The notes beneath the pieces were generated by a model, which saw only the letters and a program-made list of their open reading frames with translations, was not told the DNA's origin and did no database searches. Positions 1 through 8,891 of a DNA stretch of 64,000 nucleotides are shown piece by piece. A program made the position numbers and the translations under genes. Positions within the stretch are counted from its first letter, which is position 1; the number at the start of each line of letters is the position of its first letter. Source of the stretch: Arthrobacter sp. S39 (GTDB taxonomy: Bacteria > Actinomycetota > Actinomycetes > Actinomycetales > Micrococcaceae); NCBI RefSeq assembly GCF_004320525.1, contig NZ_SIHX01000007.1, positions 62,001-126,000 on the forward strand. The letters run 5' to 3'.

Positions 1-913
1 TGGCGGTCTCGGCCATCTGGACCACGGGCTGGCGGATGGTGGTCAGACCCGGCTCGATCCACTCCGCCGCCGGGATGTCGTCAAAGCCGATGATGGACAG
101 GTCCTCAGGGATCCGCAGTCCGGCGGTCCGCGCCGCGCGGTAGGCGCCCATGGCCTGGTCGTCGTTACCGGTGAAGATCGCCGTCGGCCGGTCGTCCAGC
201 GCGAGCAGCTTCCGGGTTCCGGCCTCGCCGGCCTCGATGGAGAAGTCGCCCGGGACCATCAGCGCCGGGTCCACCTGGATCCCTGCACGCCGCAGCGCCG
301 AAACGTAGCCGTCCTCGCGGGCGCTGCTGCACTGCAGGTCCTCGCGGCCGCCGATCATTCCGATCCGCCGGTGCCCCAGCTGCAGCAGGTGCTCGGTGGC
401 CGAGTGCGCGCCGTCCCAGTTGGCCGCCCCAACGGTCATCAGGTCCGGACCGGGCTGGCCCACCGGATCAATCAGCACCACCGGGATCCCGAGCGACTTG
501 ATCCGCTGGATCTGTTTGGCGTCCAGCTGGTACACGGCCATCAGCAGCCCGTCCGACTTCCGCTCCGCCACGTTCGCCAGCCACGGCCGGATCCGCGAGC
601 CGTCCATGTTCAGGCTGCTCACCACCGTGCCGTACCCGGCGTCCTGCGCCACGCGCTCCACGCCCTCGATGATCTCCAGCGCCCACTCCGACCCCAGGCC
701 TGGGAACACCAGGTCGATCAGGCCGGCCTTCTGCCGCCGCTTGGCCGGGCGGCGGGCATAGTCGCGCCGGGCGATGATCTCCTCCACCCGGGCACGCGTT
801 TCCGCCGCCACATGGGCGTGGCCGTTCAGCACTTTGGAAACGGTGGGGACCGAGACGCCGGCCTCCCGGGCAATCTCACTGATCGTCGCGCGCCCGGTGT
901 CCTGCTTGACCAT
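1..913 (-). CDS. LacI-family transcriptional regulator (C-terminus beyond window)
   Basis: This is a DNA-binding sugar-responsive repressor. It starts at an ATG at 913 and reads MVKQDTGRATISEIAREAGV, then SVPTVSKVLNGHAHV, which is the LacI/GalR helix-turn-helix and hinge in the first 60 residues. The periplasmic-binding-protein-like domain follows (GLIDLVFPGL, IIGFDDIPAAEWIEPGLTTI). About 304 codons are present and the gene runs off the left edge, so only the last few tens of residues are missing. It lies downstream of, and on the same strand as, the cupin, DUF6807 and oxidoreductase genes, so it is probably their local regulator. The TAGAAACTATC-like sites near 4.0 and 23.0 kb are candidate targets; this is inference. 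Confidence 0.93.
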   Translation of the reverse strand, partial: MVKQDTGRATISEIAREAGVSVPTVSKVLNGHAHVAAETRARVEEIIARRDYARRPAKRRQKAGLIDLVFPGLGSEWALEIIEGVERVAQDAGYGTVVSSLNMDGSRIRPWLANVAERKSDGLLMAVYQLDAKQIQRIKSLGIPVVLIDPVGQPGPDLMTVGAANWDGAHSATEHLLQLGHRRIGMIGGREDLQCSSAREDGYVSALRRAGIQVDPALMVPGDFSIEAGEAGTRKLLALDDRPTAIFTGNDDQAMGAYRAARTAGLRIPEDLSIIGFDDIPAAEWIEPGLTTIRQPVVQMAETA

Positions 914-949
914 GGAACCCACCTTTCCCGCCGGAGCACTCCCCCGGCC

Positions 950-1687
950 CTACGAGTTTTCGGAAAGTCCCCACGCCTGGATCCGGCCGCACATGCCGTA
1001 AATCCTGCTGGTTTTCCGTTTCCCCATGGTAGTCCGCGCTTCCTGCAGATAGAAACTTTCGGCGGTTTCCAGAGACTGCAACTGCTGCCGTGTCGCCGCG
1101 GCCTGCCGTTCGGCCCCTTCCGCCAGCATTTCCTGCCAGTCCGGCGACCGGGAGCTGACCAGCCGGGCCGCCGCCGCATGGAACCCGGCCAGGGCGCCGG
1201 GACCGGAGTCCAGCACGGCCTCCTTCAGGGCAAAGTACCCTTCCAGCGCCAGGTCACGACGGCGGCGCGCGGCCGACTCCGCGCCCGGGTCACCGCCGTC
1301 GGCATCACTGGGAGCCAGCACCGCCGCGCGGCTGTACGCCGCGGGATCCGCCAGGTACGCGGGCGGGAAGGTCATGACGGCGTCGCCGTTCTCCGGCAGC
1401 CCGGCGTTCTGCATGAGCACCAGGACGCGCAGGTCACCCGAATCGTTGACCGCCCGGTGGATGGTGCCGGGCGTGAACCACAGCACCACCCCCGGTTCCA
1501 GCGGCGTGGACGTGAAACCGCGCGAATCCAGCGTTTCCAGCCGGCCTGTCCCCTGCTGCACCACGTACCCTTCCGCGGACGCCGTGTGCAGGTGCGGGGT
1601 GCCGCCGGCGGCGCCGTCCGCCGCGGGCCAGTCGTAGATGCTGACCTCCGACACGGCGGTGGCTCCCGGGAAGGTGGTGGCAACCAT
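950..1687 (-). CDS. Cupin-domain protein of sugar locus
   Basis: This is a 245-residue protein with one cupin barrel in its first 120 residues. The histidine pair TPHLHTASAEGYVVQQG and the later PGTIHRAVN supply the usual metal-ligand pattern. The C-terminal half is helical, has no recognised fold and ends near ETAESFYLQEARTT. The ATG at 1687 lies 2 bases after the stop of the DUF6807 gene and has no clear Shine-Dalgarno, so translation is probably coupled. Cupins in such loci are often sugar isomerases, epimerases or sensors, and no specific activity can be assigned. A site resembling the operators of this locus (TAGAAACTTTC, around 1050-1060) lies inside the 3' end. Confidence 0.85.
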   Translation of the reverse strand: MVATTFPGATAVSEVSIYDWPAADGAAGGTPHLHTASAEGYVVQQGTGRLETLDSRGFTSTPLEPGVVLWFTPGTIHRAVNDSGDLRVLVLMQNAGLPENGDAVMTFPPAYLADPAAYSRAAVLAPSDADGGDPGAESAARRRRDLALEGYFALKEAVLDSGPGALAGFHAAAARLVSSRSPDWQEMLAEGAERQAAATRQQLQSLETAESFYLQEARTTMGKRKTSRIYGMCGRIQAWGLSENS

Positions 1688-1689
1688 GG

Positions 1690-2667
1690 TCAGGCCCAGG
1701 CCTCCAGCGCGGTTTTAGCCGCTCCGGCGAGTTCCGCGGCGGACTGCCCGTCCACCTCGCCGTCGGAAATCACGACGGCGTAGCGGTAGGTGAGCGGCCG
1801 GCCCGCCTGCAGCGGGACTGCTTCGCTGAAGAACGGCGCGGCGCCCAGGCACGCGAACATGGACGAGCGGGCAAACCACTGGTTCGGGGCGCCCGGGTTG
1901 GTGCCGTGCTCCACGAACGTGACGGACGAGAACCGGCAGGTGTCATCGTGCTGGCCCGTGAACGAGATCCACTCCGAGCGGGTGCCCATAAACTCGTCTT
2001 GCCCGGTCCCGGCCTCGGAACGGAACTGGCCTCCGGTGAAGGACCGCGGCCCGCGCCAGAACAGCCCGCCGTACCCGGCGTTGTCCCGGCCCTCGGTGGT
2101 GGGGCTGCCGATCTCAATGACGTCCGGCGAGATGTTGGAGATCTCCGTTTCGAAGAGCAGCACCCAGGCCGTGGTGGCCGGTTCTTTGACGGACGGACCG
2201 TCGAGGAGCTGGACGTTGAAGCGGCGCTTCTCGGCGATCACGGGTGTCCCGTCCTGCGAGCTCCACACGAGTTCCTCGGCCGCGGTGATCCCGGTTCCGG
2301 CGTCATCGATGTTGGTGAAGGCCCCGTGGGTCATGGCGCCGTTGTTGTCCAGGTTGGCGTAGCCGGTAGCGCGGGTATAGGTGGCGCCGCCCCAGAAGTT
2401 GTCCTTGCCCACGTTGGGCAGTGCAAGCGACAGGCCTTTGTGCCAGACGTGGTCCCACGGCCGGAAGATGGTCACCTCGTCGCCGCCCAGGGTAGTGAGC
2501 GGGTGGAAGTAGGGGCGCGGGCTTTCGTACTGGCTGTCCGTTGGCTTGTACGTGTAGGTGGCGATCTGCTGGCCGCCGGCCGTAAAGGTGAGGGCTGCGC
2601 CGTCGTCGGAATAGCTGAGCGTGGTCTTTTCGACGGCGGTGGTGGTGGGTGCTGCGAGGCTGGTCAT
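1690..2667 (-). CDS. DUF6807 (PmoA-like) family protein
   Basis: This 325-residue protein matches the DUF6807 family, often auto-annotated as PmoA. Recognisable segments are PYFHPLTTLGGDEVT, RPWDHVWHKGLSLALPNVG, NFWGGATYT and GLFWRGPRSF. The name PmoA should not be read as methane monooxygenase: there are no membrane spans. Family members sit in carbohydrate loci together with Gfo/Idh/MocA oxidoreductases, as here, and their biochemical role is not established to my knowledge. I start at the ATG at 2667 because TTGGAGA lies just upstream; a TTG four codons earlier would overlap that ribosome binding site. It is followed directly by the cupin gene and preceded by the oxidoreductase 33 bases away, so it is probably in the same transcript. 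Confidence 0.85.
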   Translation of the reverse strand: MTSLAAPTTTAVEKTTLSYSDDGAALTFTAGGQQIATYTYKPTDSQYESPRPYFHPLTTLGGDEVTIFRPWDHVWHKGLSLALPNVGKDNFWGGATYTRATGYANLDNNGAMTHGAFTNIDDAGTGITAAEELVWSSQDGTPVIAEKRRFNVQLLDGPSVKEPATTAWVLLFETEISNISPDVIEIGSPTTEGRDNAGYGGLFWRGPRSFTGGQFRSEAGTGQDEFMGTRSEWISFTGQHDDTCRFSSVTFVEHGTNPGAPNQWFARSSMFACLGAAPFFSEAVPLQAGRPLTYRYAVVISDGEVDGQSAAELAGAAKTALEAWA

Positions 2668-2700
2668 GGGAGTCTCCAAGGGAATCAGGGAATCAGGGGG

Positions 2701-3834
2701 TCAGGCGGCGGACGTGGCGGCAGAGGCGGTGGCAGCGAGAGCGGTGGAGTCCAGGACCCGGGTCCCCAGGCCGCCGCCGTCCATGCCGCCGTAGAACGGG
2801 TGGCCGGGCACGATCTCGCCCCGGCGGACGGCGGTACCGGTGAACGCGGACGTGTAGATCGCGGCAGCGAGCTCCAGCGTCTGCCGCGCGGAGTCCGCGC
2901 CTGCTGGGAGCGGCCTGCCGGCGTCGAGCGCGTCATACATGGCCAGGAACTGCGCCGAATGTCCGCTCCCCCGTTCCAGCGGCTGCGCCTCCCACGCGTC
3001 GGTGACCTCGTCCTCGTGGCCCGGCGCCGCGGTGACGGTCCAGTTGTCCGTGGCGTAGCCGTACAGGTGGCTGAGTTCCACGGTGGCGAACTCGCAGTCG
3101 ATCCGGAGGTCCGAGGTTTCCCGCGGGGAGAGCAGCGAGTTGATGATGGTGGCTACGGCGCCGTTTTCGAAGCGGACCAGCGCGGCGGACAGGTCCTCGG
3201 TGGAGGTGGCGCGGGCCTGCCGGGAGGCGATGGCGGTGACTTCCTGCCATGGGCCGAGGAGGTGGAGCAGCAGGTCGAACTGGTGGATGCCGTGGCCCAT
3301 GGTGGGGCCGCCGCCCTCGGCGGTCCAGGTACCGCGCCACGGCAGGTCCCAGTAGCTGTCCGGCCGGTACCAGAGGGTGTCGCACCGGGCCACCAGCGGC
3401 CGGCCGAACCCGCTGCCGATCAGTTTTTGGGCAGCGGCGGAGGCATCGCCGAAGCGGTGCTGGAAGACGCAGGAGAACTGGGCGCCGCCCTGGGTCTGGG
3501 CGGTTTCCAGCCGGTCGAAGTCGGCCAGGGACAGGGCCGGCGGCTTCTCTGACAGGACGTGGACGCCGGCGGCCAGGCATTCGAGGGCCTGGTCGATGTG
3601 CATCATGGGCGGGGTGCAGAGGTGGACGATGTCCGGTCTGGCCTCCGCCAGCAGGTCGGTGAGGCTCAGGTACCGGCCGGTGATGCCGTGTTGGTCACCG
3701 AAGGCGTCCAGCCGGGGCTGGTCCACATCGCAGGCTGCCACGAGCTCCGCCCTGCCGCCGGTCCGGGCCAGGTTGTCCGCGTGGACAGCGGCGATCCCGC
3801 CGGTGCCCACGATGGCCACTTTGTACGTCCGCAT
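2701..3834 (-). CDS. Gfo/Idh/MocA-family oxidoreductase
   Basis: This 377-residue NAD(P)-dependent sugar oxidoreductase has an N-terminal Rossmann fold (VAIVGTGGIAAVHADNLAR, residues 6-24). It has the family EKP motif (VLSEKPPALSLADFD) and a C-terminal alpha/beta domain with the conserved GHGIHQFDLLLHLLG histidine segment. GGAGAA lies a few bases before the ATG at 3834. It heads the leftward operon oxidoreductase-DUF6807-cupin-LacI and is divergent from the GH3 glycosidase across a 248-base region rich in operator-like repeats. A plausible role is oxidation of a glycoside or free sugar released by the GH3 enzyme, but the substrate is unknown. Confidence 0.9.
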   Translation of the reverse strand: MRTYKVAIVGTGGIAAVHADNLARTGGRAELVAACDVDQPRLDAFGDQHGITGRYLSLTDLLAEARPDIVHLCTPPMMHIDQALECLAAGVHVLSEKPPALSLADFDRLETAQTQGGAQFSCVFQHRFGDASAAAQKLIGSGFGRPLVARCDTLWYRPDSYWDLPWRGTWTAEGGGPTMGHGIHQFDLLLHLLGPWQEVTAIASRQARATSTEDLSAALVRFENGAVATIINSLLSPRETSDLRIDCEFATVELSHLYGYATDNWTVTAAPGHEDEVTDAWEAQPLERGSGHSAQFLAMYDALDAGRPLPAGADSARQTLELAAAIYTSAFTGTAVRRGEIVPGHPFYGGMDGGGLGTRVLDSTALAATASAATSAA

Positions 3835-3909
3835 CTGAAAATTCTCCGCCTTTGCAGTTTCTTCACTGGATGGTGCCGGTGGTTTGCTCTTGGTGCGGCC
3901 AGCAGATCC

Positions 3910-4051
3910 GAAACTTTCATGACTGGATCATTAGTTTCCGAAACTTGTTTGGGCTGTATTTCTGGCCTGCCTTCAACCGTAGAAAGCAGGACGCCGCGAA
4001 GTCAATGGTTTTCAGCCCTAGAAACTAAATACAAATTTCTGATAGTTTCTA
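3910..4051. promoter_or_regulatory. Cluster of LacI-type operator-like sites between divergent sugar genes
   Basis: Four related sites lie in the 248-base gap. GAAACTTTC (3910-3918) is a 9-base palindrome. AGTTTCCGAAACT (3933-3945) is a 13-base odd palindrome. TAGAAACTA (4019-4027) and TAGTTTCTA (4043-4051) form a perfect inverted pair 15 bases apart. The first two are placed to control the leftward oxidoreductase operon and the last two the GH3 gene. Similar sites recur in front of the GH42 operon near 23.0 kb. The LacI protein at the left edge is the obvious candidate reader, by inference. Confidence 0.6.
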
Positions 4052-4082
4052 AAAAACTGATTCCCTATGTGAGGAGACGCCC

Positions 4083-6440
4083 GTGAGCGGTGCCGCCGAG
4101 AAACAAGCACTCCCCCGCACCGCCGGGCCGGACGCCGTCGAACACCTCATTGCCGAGATGACGCTGGAGGAGAAGCTCGCGCAGCTGGTGGGCGTGTGGG
4201 TGAACGCGTCCACCGACGGCGACTCCGTGGCGCCGCTGCAGAACCAGATGGCCGGCGACGCCCGCTCGTGGGACGACGTGATCGCCAACGGCCTGGGCCA
4301 GATCACCCGGATGTACGGCACCACCCCGCTGGAACCGCTGGACGGCGCCCGCCGGCTGGCCGCCGCGCAGGAACAGATCATCGCCGCGTCCCGCTTCGGG
4401 ATTCCCGCACAGGTGCACGAGGAGTGCCTCGCCGGACTGGCCGCCTGGAAAGCCACCGCCTTCCCCGTCCCGCTGGCGTGGGGCGCCAGCTTCAACCCTG
4501 AACTTGTCCGCGAAATGGCCGGGCTGATCGGCACGGACATGCGGGCGCTGGGCGTACACCAGGGCCTGGCCCCGGTGCTCGACGTGGTGCGCGACCTCCG
4601 CTGGGGCCGCGTGGAGGAGACCATCGGCGAGGACCCGTACCTGGTGGGCACCGTGGCGTCCGCCTACGTGCGGGGGCTCGAGGAGGCGGGCATCGTGGCC
4701 ACCCTCAAGCACTTCGTGGGCTACTCCGCCTCCGTCGCCGGCCGCAACCACGCCCCCGTTTCCATGGGCCCGCGCGAACTGGCGGACGTCATGCTGCCGC
4801 CGTTCGAGATGGCCCTCAAGCACGGCGGCTCCCGGTCGGTGATGCACGCCTACACGGACGTCGACGGCGTCCCGGCCGCCGCCAACCAGGCCCTGCTCAC
4901 CGGGCTGCTCCGCGACGAATGGGGTTTCGCGGGAACGGTGGTTGCCGACTACTTCGGCGTCGCCTTCCTCAACGTCACCCACGGCGTGGCGGCCGACCTC
5001 GGCGACGCCGCAGCGCTGGCACTGACGGCGGGAGTCGACGTCGAACTTCCCACCGTAAACTGCTACGGCACCCCGCTGCTGCAGCAGGTCCGCGACGGCG
5101 CGGTGGACGAGGCGCTGGTGGATACCGCCCTCCGCCGCGTGCTCACGCAGAAGCAGCAGGCCGGGCTGCTCTCCCCCGGTTTCGATCCCGCCCCGCCTGC
5201 CTTGGCGTCCGGCATCGACCTGGACCCCGCCGGACACCGGGCGCTGGCCCGGACCATGGCGGCGCAGTCGCTGGTGCTGCTGAAAAACGGGACGCACGAC
5301 GGCGGCCCGGCACTGCCGCTGCCCGCTGCGGCCGTGCGGTCGCTGGGTGTGGTGGGGCCGCTGGCCGAGGACCCGTTCGCGATGCTGGGCTGCTATTCGT
5401 TCGACGCGCACGTGGGCGCCTCGCACCCCGAGGTGCCGATGGGCATTTCCGTGCCGACCGTGGCCGGGGCTGCGGCCGGACGTTTTGGCGGAGTCGTTTC
5501 CGCGGCCACCGGCTCGTGCGAGGCCATCACCTCGGAGGAGATTGCCGAGGCGTGCGGCATCGCCGCCTCCGTGGATACGTGCGTGGTGGTGGTGGGCGAC
5601 AACGCAGGACTGTTCGGCCGCGGCACCTCCGGGGAGGGCAACGACGCCGCCGACCTCCGGCTGCCCGGCGACCAGCACGACATGCTGGACTCTGTTCTCT
5701 CGGCGGCAGCGGCTGCCGGCACCCGCACCATCGTGGTGGTCCTCAGCGGCCGCCCCTACGCACTGGGCGGTTTCGCAGACCGGGCGGACGCCGTCGTGCA
5801 GGGATTCTTCCCCGGCGAGGAAGGTGCCGGGGCGCTCTGGGACGTGCTCACCGGCGTCGTCAATTTCTCCGGGAAGCTGCCCGTGTCCATGCCGCGGACC
5901 TCCGGCGGGCAGCCCGGCACGTACCTGCACAGCCGGCTGGCCGGACCCACCGGCGTGAGCGCGCTGGACCCGTCGCCGCTGTTCGCGTTCGGGCACGGTC
6001 TGTCCTATACGTCCTTTGAGTTCTCGGAGCACGTGGCCAGCGCGCCCACGGTGTCGACGTCCGGCACGGTGACCGTGGGCTGCACAGTAACCAACACAGG
6101 AAGTGTGGACGGCGCCGAGGTGGTGCAGCTGTACCTGGAGGATCCGGTGGGCGAGGTGGTGCGGCCGGTCCGCGAGCTGATCGGCTACGCCCGGGTGGAG
6201 CTCGCCGCGGGGGCCTCCGCAGCGGTGGAGTTCACGGTGCATGCTGACCGGACGTCGTTCACAGGGGTGGACCTGAAGCGTGTGGTGGCGCCGGGGCTGG
6301 TGAAGCTGCACGTGTCGACGTCGAGCACTTCCGACGTCCACACGCACGAGGTGATCCTGCACGGTCCGCGGCGCGTGGTGGGTTTCGAACGCGAGATGCT
6401 CACCCCGGTGACGGTCACCCCGGCGCGAACGAACACTTAA
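4083..6440 (+). CDS. Glycoside hydrolase family 3 beta-glycosidase
   Basis: This 785-residue protein spans the full three-domain length of GH3 beta-glucosidases and beta-xylosidases. The TIM barrel carries the LKHFVGYS segment and the nucleophile context GTVVADYFGV, with Asp289 as predicted nucleophile. The alpha/beta sandwich follows (AQSLVLLKNG, VVVVGDNAGLFGRGTSGEG, where the general-acid loop is expected). A C-terminal fibronectin-III-like domain ends the protein (VTNTGSVDGAEVVQLYLED). There is no signal peptide, so it acts in the cytosol on imported oligosaccharides or glycosides. The start is GTG at 4083, with GAGGAG 7 bases upstream. The exact sugar (glucose, xylose or other) cannot be read from the sequence. 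Confidence 0.95.
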   Translation: MSGAAEKQALPRTAGPDAVEHLIAEMTLEEKLAQLVGVWVNASTDGDSVAPLQNQMAGDARSWDDVIANGLGQITRMYGTTPLEPLDGARRLAAAQEQIIAASRFGIPAQVHEECLAGLAAWKATAFPVPLAWGASFNPELVREMAGLIGTDMRALGVHQGLAPVLDVVRDLRWGRVEETIGEDPYLVGTVASAYVRGLEEAGIVATLKHFVGYSASVAGRNHAPVSMGPRELADVMLPPFEMALKHGGSRSVMHAYTDVDGVPAAANQALLTGLLRDEWGFAGTVVADYFGVAFLNVTHGVAADLGDAAALALTAGVDVELPTVNCYGTPLLQQVRDGAVDEALVDTALRRVLTQKQQAGLLSPGFDPAPPALASGIDLDPAGHRALARTMAAQSLVLLKNGTHDGGPALPLPAAAVRSLGVVGPLAEDPFAMLGCYSFDAHVGASHPEVPMGISVPTVAGAAAGRFGGVVSAATGSCEAITSEEIAEACGIAASVDTCVVVVGDNAGLFGRGTSGEGNDAADLRLPGDQHDMLDSVLSAAAAAGTRTIVVVLSGRPYALGGFADRADAVVQGFFPGEEGAGALWDVLTGVVNFSGKLPVSMPRTSGGQPGTYLHSRLAGPTGVSALDPSPLFAFGHGLSYTSFEFSEHVASAPTVSTSGTVTVGCTVTNTGSVDGAEVVQLYLEDPVGEVVRPVRELIGYARVELAAGASAAVEFTVHADRTSFTGVDLKRVVAPGLVKLHVSTSSTSDVHTHEVILHGPRRVVGFEREMLTPVTVTPARTNT

Positions 6441-6457
6441 GCCCCACGTTTTTGGGA

Positions 6458-6520
6458 GCGCGAACGTGCAGATAATGCCCTCAAAACTCGGTTTTGAAGG
6501 CATTATCTGCACGTTCGCGC
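6458..6520. repeat. Long-arm palindromic repeat (type A)
   Basis: Two 30-base arms (6458-6487 and 6491-6520) match at 29 of 30 positions around a 3-base loop. The outer end is GCGCGAACGT and the inner part reads GCAGATAATGCC. It lies 17 bases after the GH3 stop. It could fold into a very stable hairpin and end transcription or protect mRNA, but there is no T-run after it. The outer decamer GCGCGAACGT is shared with the type B repeats at 6531, 23106 and 43257, which suggests one dispersed repeat family. Confidence 0.85.
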
Positions 6521-6530
6521 CAAGGAATTT

Positions 6531-6554
6531 GGGGCCTCAAGTGTACGTTCGCGC
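6531..6554. repeat. Half copy of palindromic repeat (type B)
   Basis: The reverse complement begins GCGCGAACGTACACTTGAGG and is identical over 24 bases to the element at 23106-23129. It also nearly matches each arm of the full palindrome at 43257-43310. Only one arm is present here, 10 bases after the type A palindrome. A second arm is not recognisable, so this is a half element or a remnant of a larger composite. Confidence 0.8.
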
Positions 6555-6566
6555 CTACGGGCATCG

Positions 6567-6713
6567 TCAGGATTTTGCGGCACCGATGGCCCGGCGGAGG
6601 GCCGCACCCAGTACCGAGACCAGCGGAACCAGGCACCCCAGGGTGACCACCGTGTTGGGCCTGAAGGCGACGCCGACGCCGACGATCCGGTAGACGGCCA
6701 GCGGCAGCACCAT
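6567..6713 (-). pseudogene. Possible remnant of a small membrane protein
   Basis: A 48-codon reading frame from ATG 6713 encodes a hydrophobic peptide (MVLPLAVYRIVGVGVAF, later LVPLVSVLGAALRRAIG). It looks like the last two membrane spans of a longer protein. No ribosome binding site is obvious. The frame continues upstream without stop for several codons as Arg/Gly-rich sequence that does not resemble a protein domain. It lies between the palindromic repeats and the 3' end of the aldo/keto reductase gene. I read it as a decayed C-terminal fragment; it may equally be non-coding. Confidence 0.3.
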
Positions 6714-6779
6714 GCCGCCGCCCCTCGGCCGGAAGCGCCACCGTCGGCCTCGTTGCCGCTCGAGACCTGTCTCTTCGGA

Positions 6780-7760
<981 letters not shown>

Positions 7761-7798
7761 TGTGTGTTCCCTTTCGATAAGAGGTGTTCCGGTGTTAT

Positions 7799-8881
7799 CT
7801 AGCGGGCTTCAACGAAGCCCAGAGATTCTTCGAGATAGTCGACGAACGCCGGGCTTCGTCCCTGGTCGCGGAAAAATGAAGCCGGGAGCGGCGGGCGGGG
7901 GGTTTCGTAGGCTTGGTCCGCCAGTGCCCGCTGTGGGAAATCGTGATGGACGACGGCGCCGCTGGCGACGAAGACGAAATCACTGCCGTGATCGAGGGCC
8001 CGTTGGGCGCCCGCGGCGCTCATGACGTCCCCGGAGACTCCCACCAGGGTTGTGCCTCTTGGCAGGTCTGTGAAGAGATCGACAAGCAGCTCGCCGGTGT
8101 GGAGGCCTACCTCTACCCGGGTGTCGAGGCTGCGGACCACCAGATCGAGGTAGTCGACCAGGCCGCGTTCAAGGAAGACGGCGACCATGTCGCGGAGTTC
8201 GGGCAGGTGGGGGTCCTGACCGCTGAGGGCGAGCCTCAGCCCGATGTGGAAGCCGGAGCCGCAGCTCGCCCTGATTCCCTCGATGATTTCCCGGAGCAGG
8301 CGTGAGCGTCCGTCCGGGTTTCCGCCGTAATGATCGGTCCGGCGGTTCGTCTCCGGCGACAGGAAAGCCGAAAGGATGAAGCCGAAGGCACCGTGAAGTT
8401 CGATGCCGTCGAAATCGGCCCGTTGGGCGCACGCGGCTGCTGTAACGAAATCGTCGCGGAGCTGTTCGACCTCGGGCAGGGTGAGCGCCCGGGCGCCCGT
8501 GCTCTCGTCGTCGGAGGGCCCAACGAGCGCCCCGGATCCGATGAGGTCATGGCGGGCGAATGCGCCGCCGTGGTGCAGCTGTACGGATGCGAGTGCTCCG
8601 TGGCGGTGAGCAATTTCTGCCATGGCTGAAAGCCCTGCGATGTGGCGGTCGTCGTAGATGCCAAGTTGGCCGGCGAACGACTTGCCGTTGGACTGCACGT
8701 TGGCAGCGGCGGTGGTGAGCATCGAGTACCCGCCGGCGGCGAGTTGCCCAAACCAGTGCAGATCGTGCTCGGACGCTGTGCCGTCGTCGTTGCTCTGCTG
8801 GTTTGTCAGTGGGGCGAGAGCGAACCGGTTCTCGAGCACGGAGCCCGTGGCGAGGGTCAGTGGATCGGTCAGAAATGACAT
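7799..8881 (-). CDS. Old Yellow Enzyme family NADH:flavin oxidoreductase
   Basis: This 360-residue FMN-dependent ene-reductase or dehydrogenase starts MSFLTDPLTLATGSVLENRF at ATG 8881, with AAGGA about 9 bases upstream; a longer frame upstream is not needed. OYE landmarks are LAPLTNQQSN near residue 25, ASVQLHHGGAF, FDGIELHGAFGFILSAFLSP followed by NRRTDHYGG, and the phosphate-binding VGVSGDV loop near the C-terminus. It is cytosolic. It lies between the short-chain dehydrogenase and the aldo/keto reductase, and the three together look like a xenobiotic or carbonyl stress-response operon controlled by the divergent MmyB-type regulator. Confidence 0.92.
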   Translation of the reverse strand: MSFLTDPLTLATGSVLENRFALAPLTNQQSNDDGTASEHDLHWFGQLAAGGYSMLTTAAANVQSNGKSFAGQLGIYDDRHIAGLSAMAEIAHRHGALASVQLHHGGAFARHDLIGSGALVGPSDDESTGARALTLPEVEQLRDDFVTAAACAQRADFDGIELHGAFGFILSAFLSPETNRRTDHYGGNPDGRSRLLREIIEGIRASCGSGFHIGLRLALSGQDPHLPELRDMVAVFLERGLVDYLDLVVRSLDTRVEVGLHTGELLVDLFTDLPRGTTLVGVSGDVMSAAGAQRALDHGSDFVFVASGAVVHHDFPQRALADQAYETPRPPLPASFFRDQGRSPAFVDYLEESLGFVEAR

Positions 8882-8891
8882 AAATTTTTCC

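Noticed and set aside
1690..2667. Methane monooxygenase subunit (PmoA)
   Set aside because: The family nickname is misleading: the protein is soluble and belongs to DUF6807 in a carbohydrate locus.
4065..6512. 815-codon minus-strand open frame opposite GH3
   Set aside because: It is antisense to a protein with full GH3 motifs and reads as His/Arg/Gly-rich low-complexity sequence, typical of shadow frames in high-GC DNA.
6466..6522. Short mirror-image reading frames at the type A palindrome
   Set aside because: Both strands give nearly the same peptide simply because the DNA is palindromic; no ribosome binding site supports translation.
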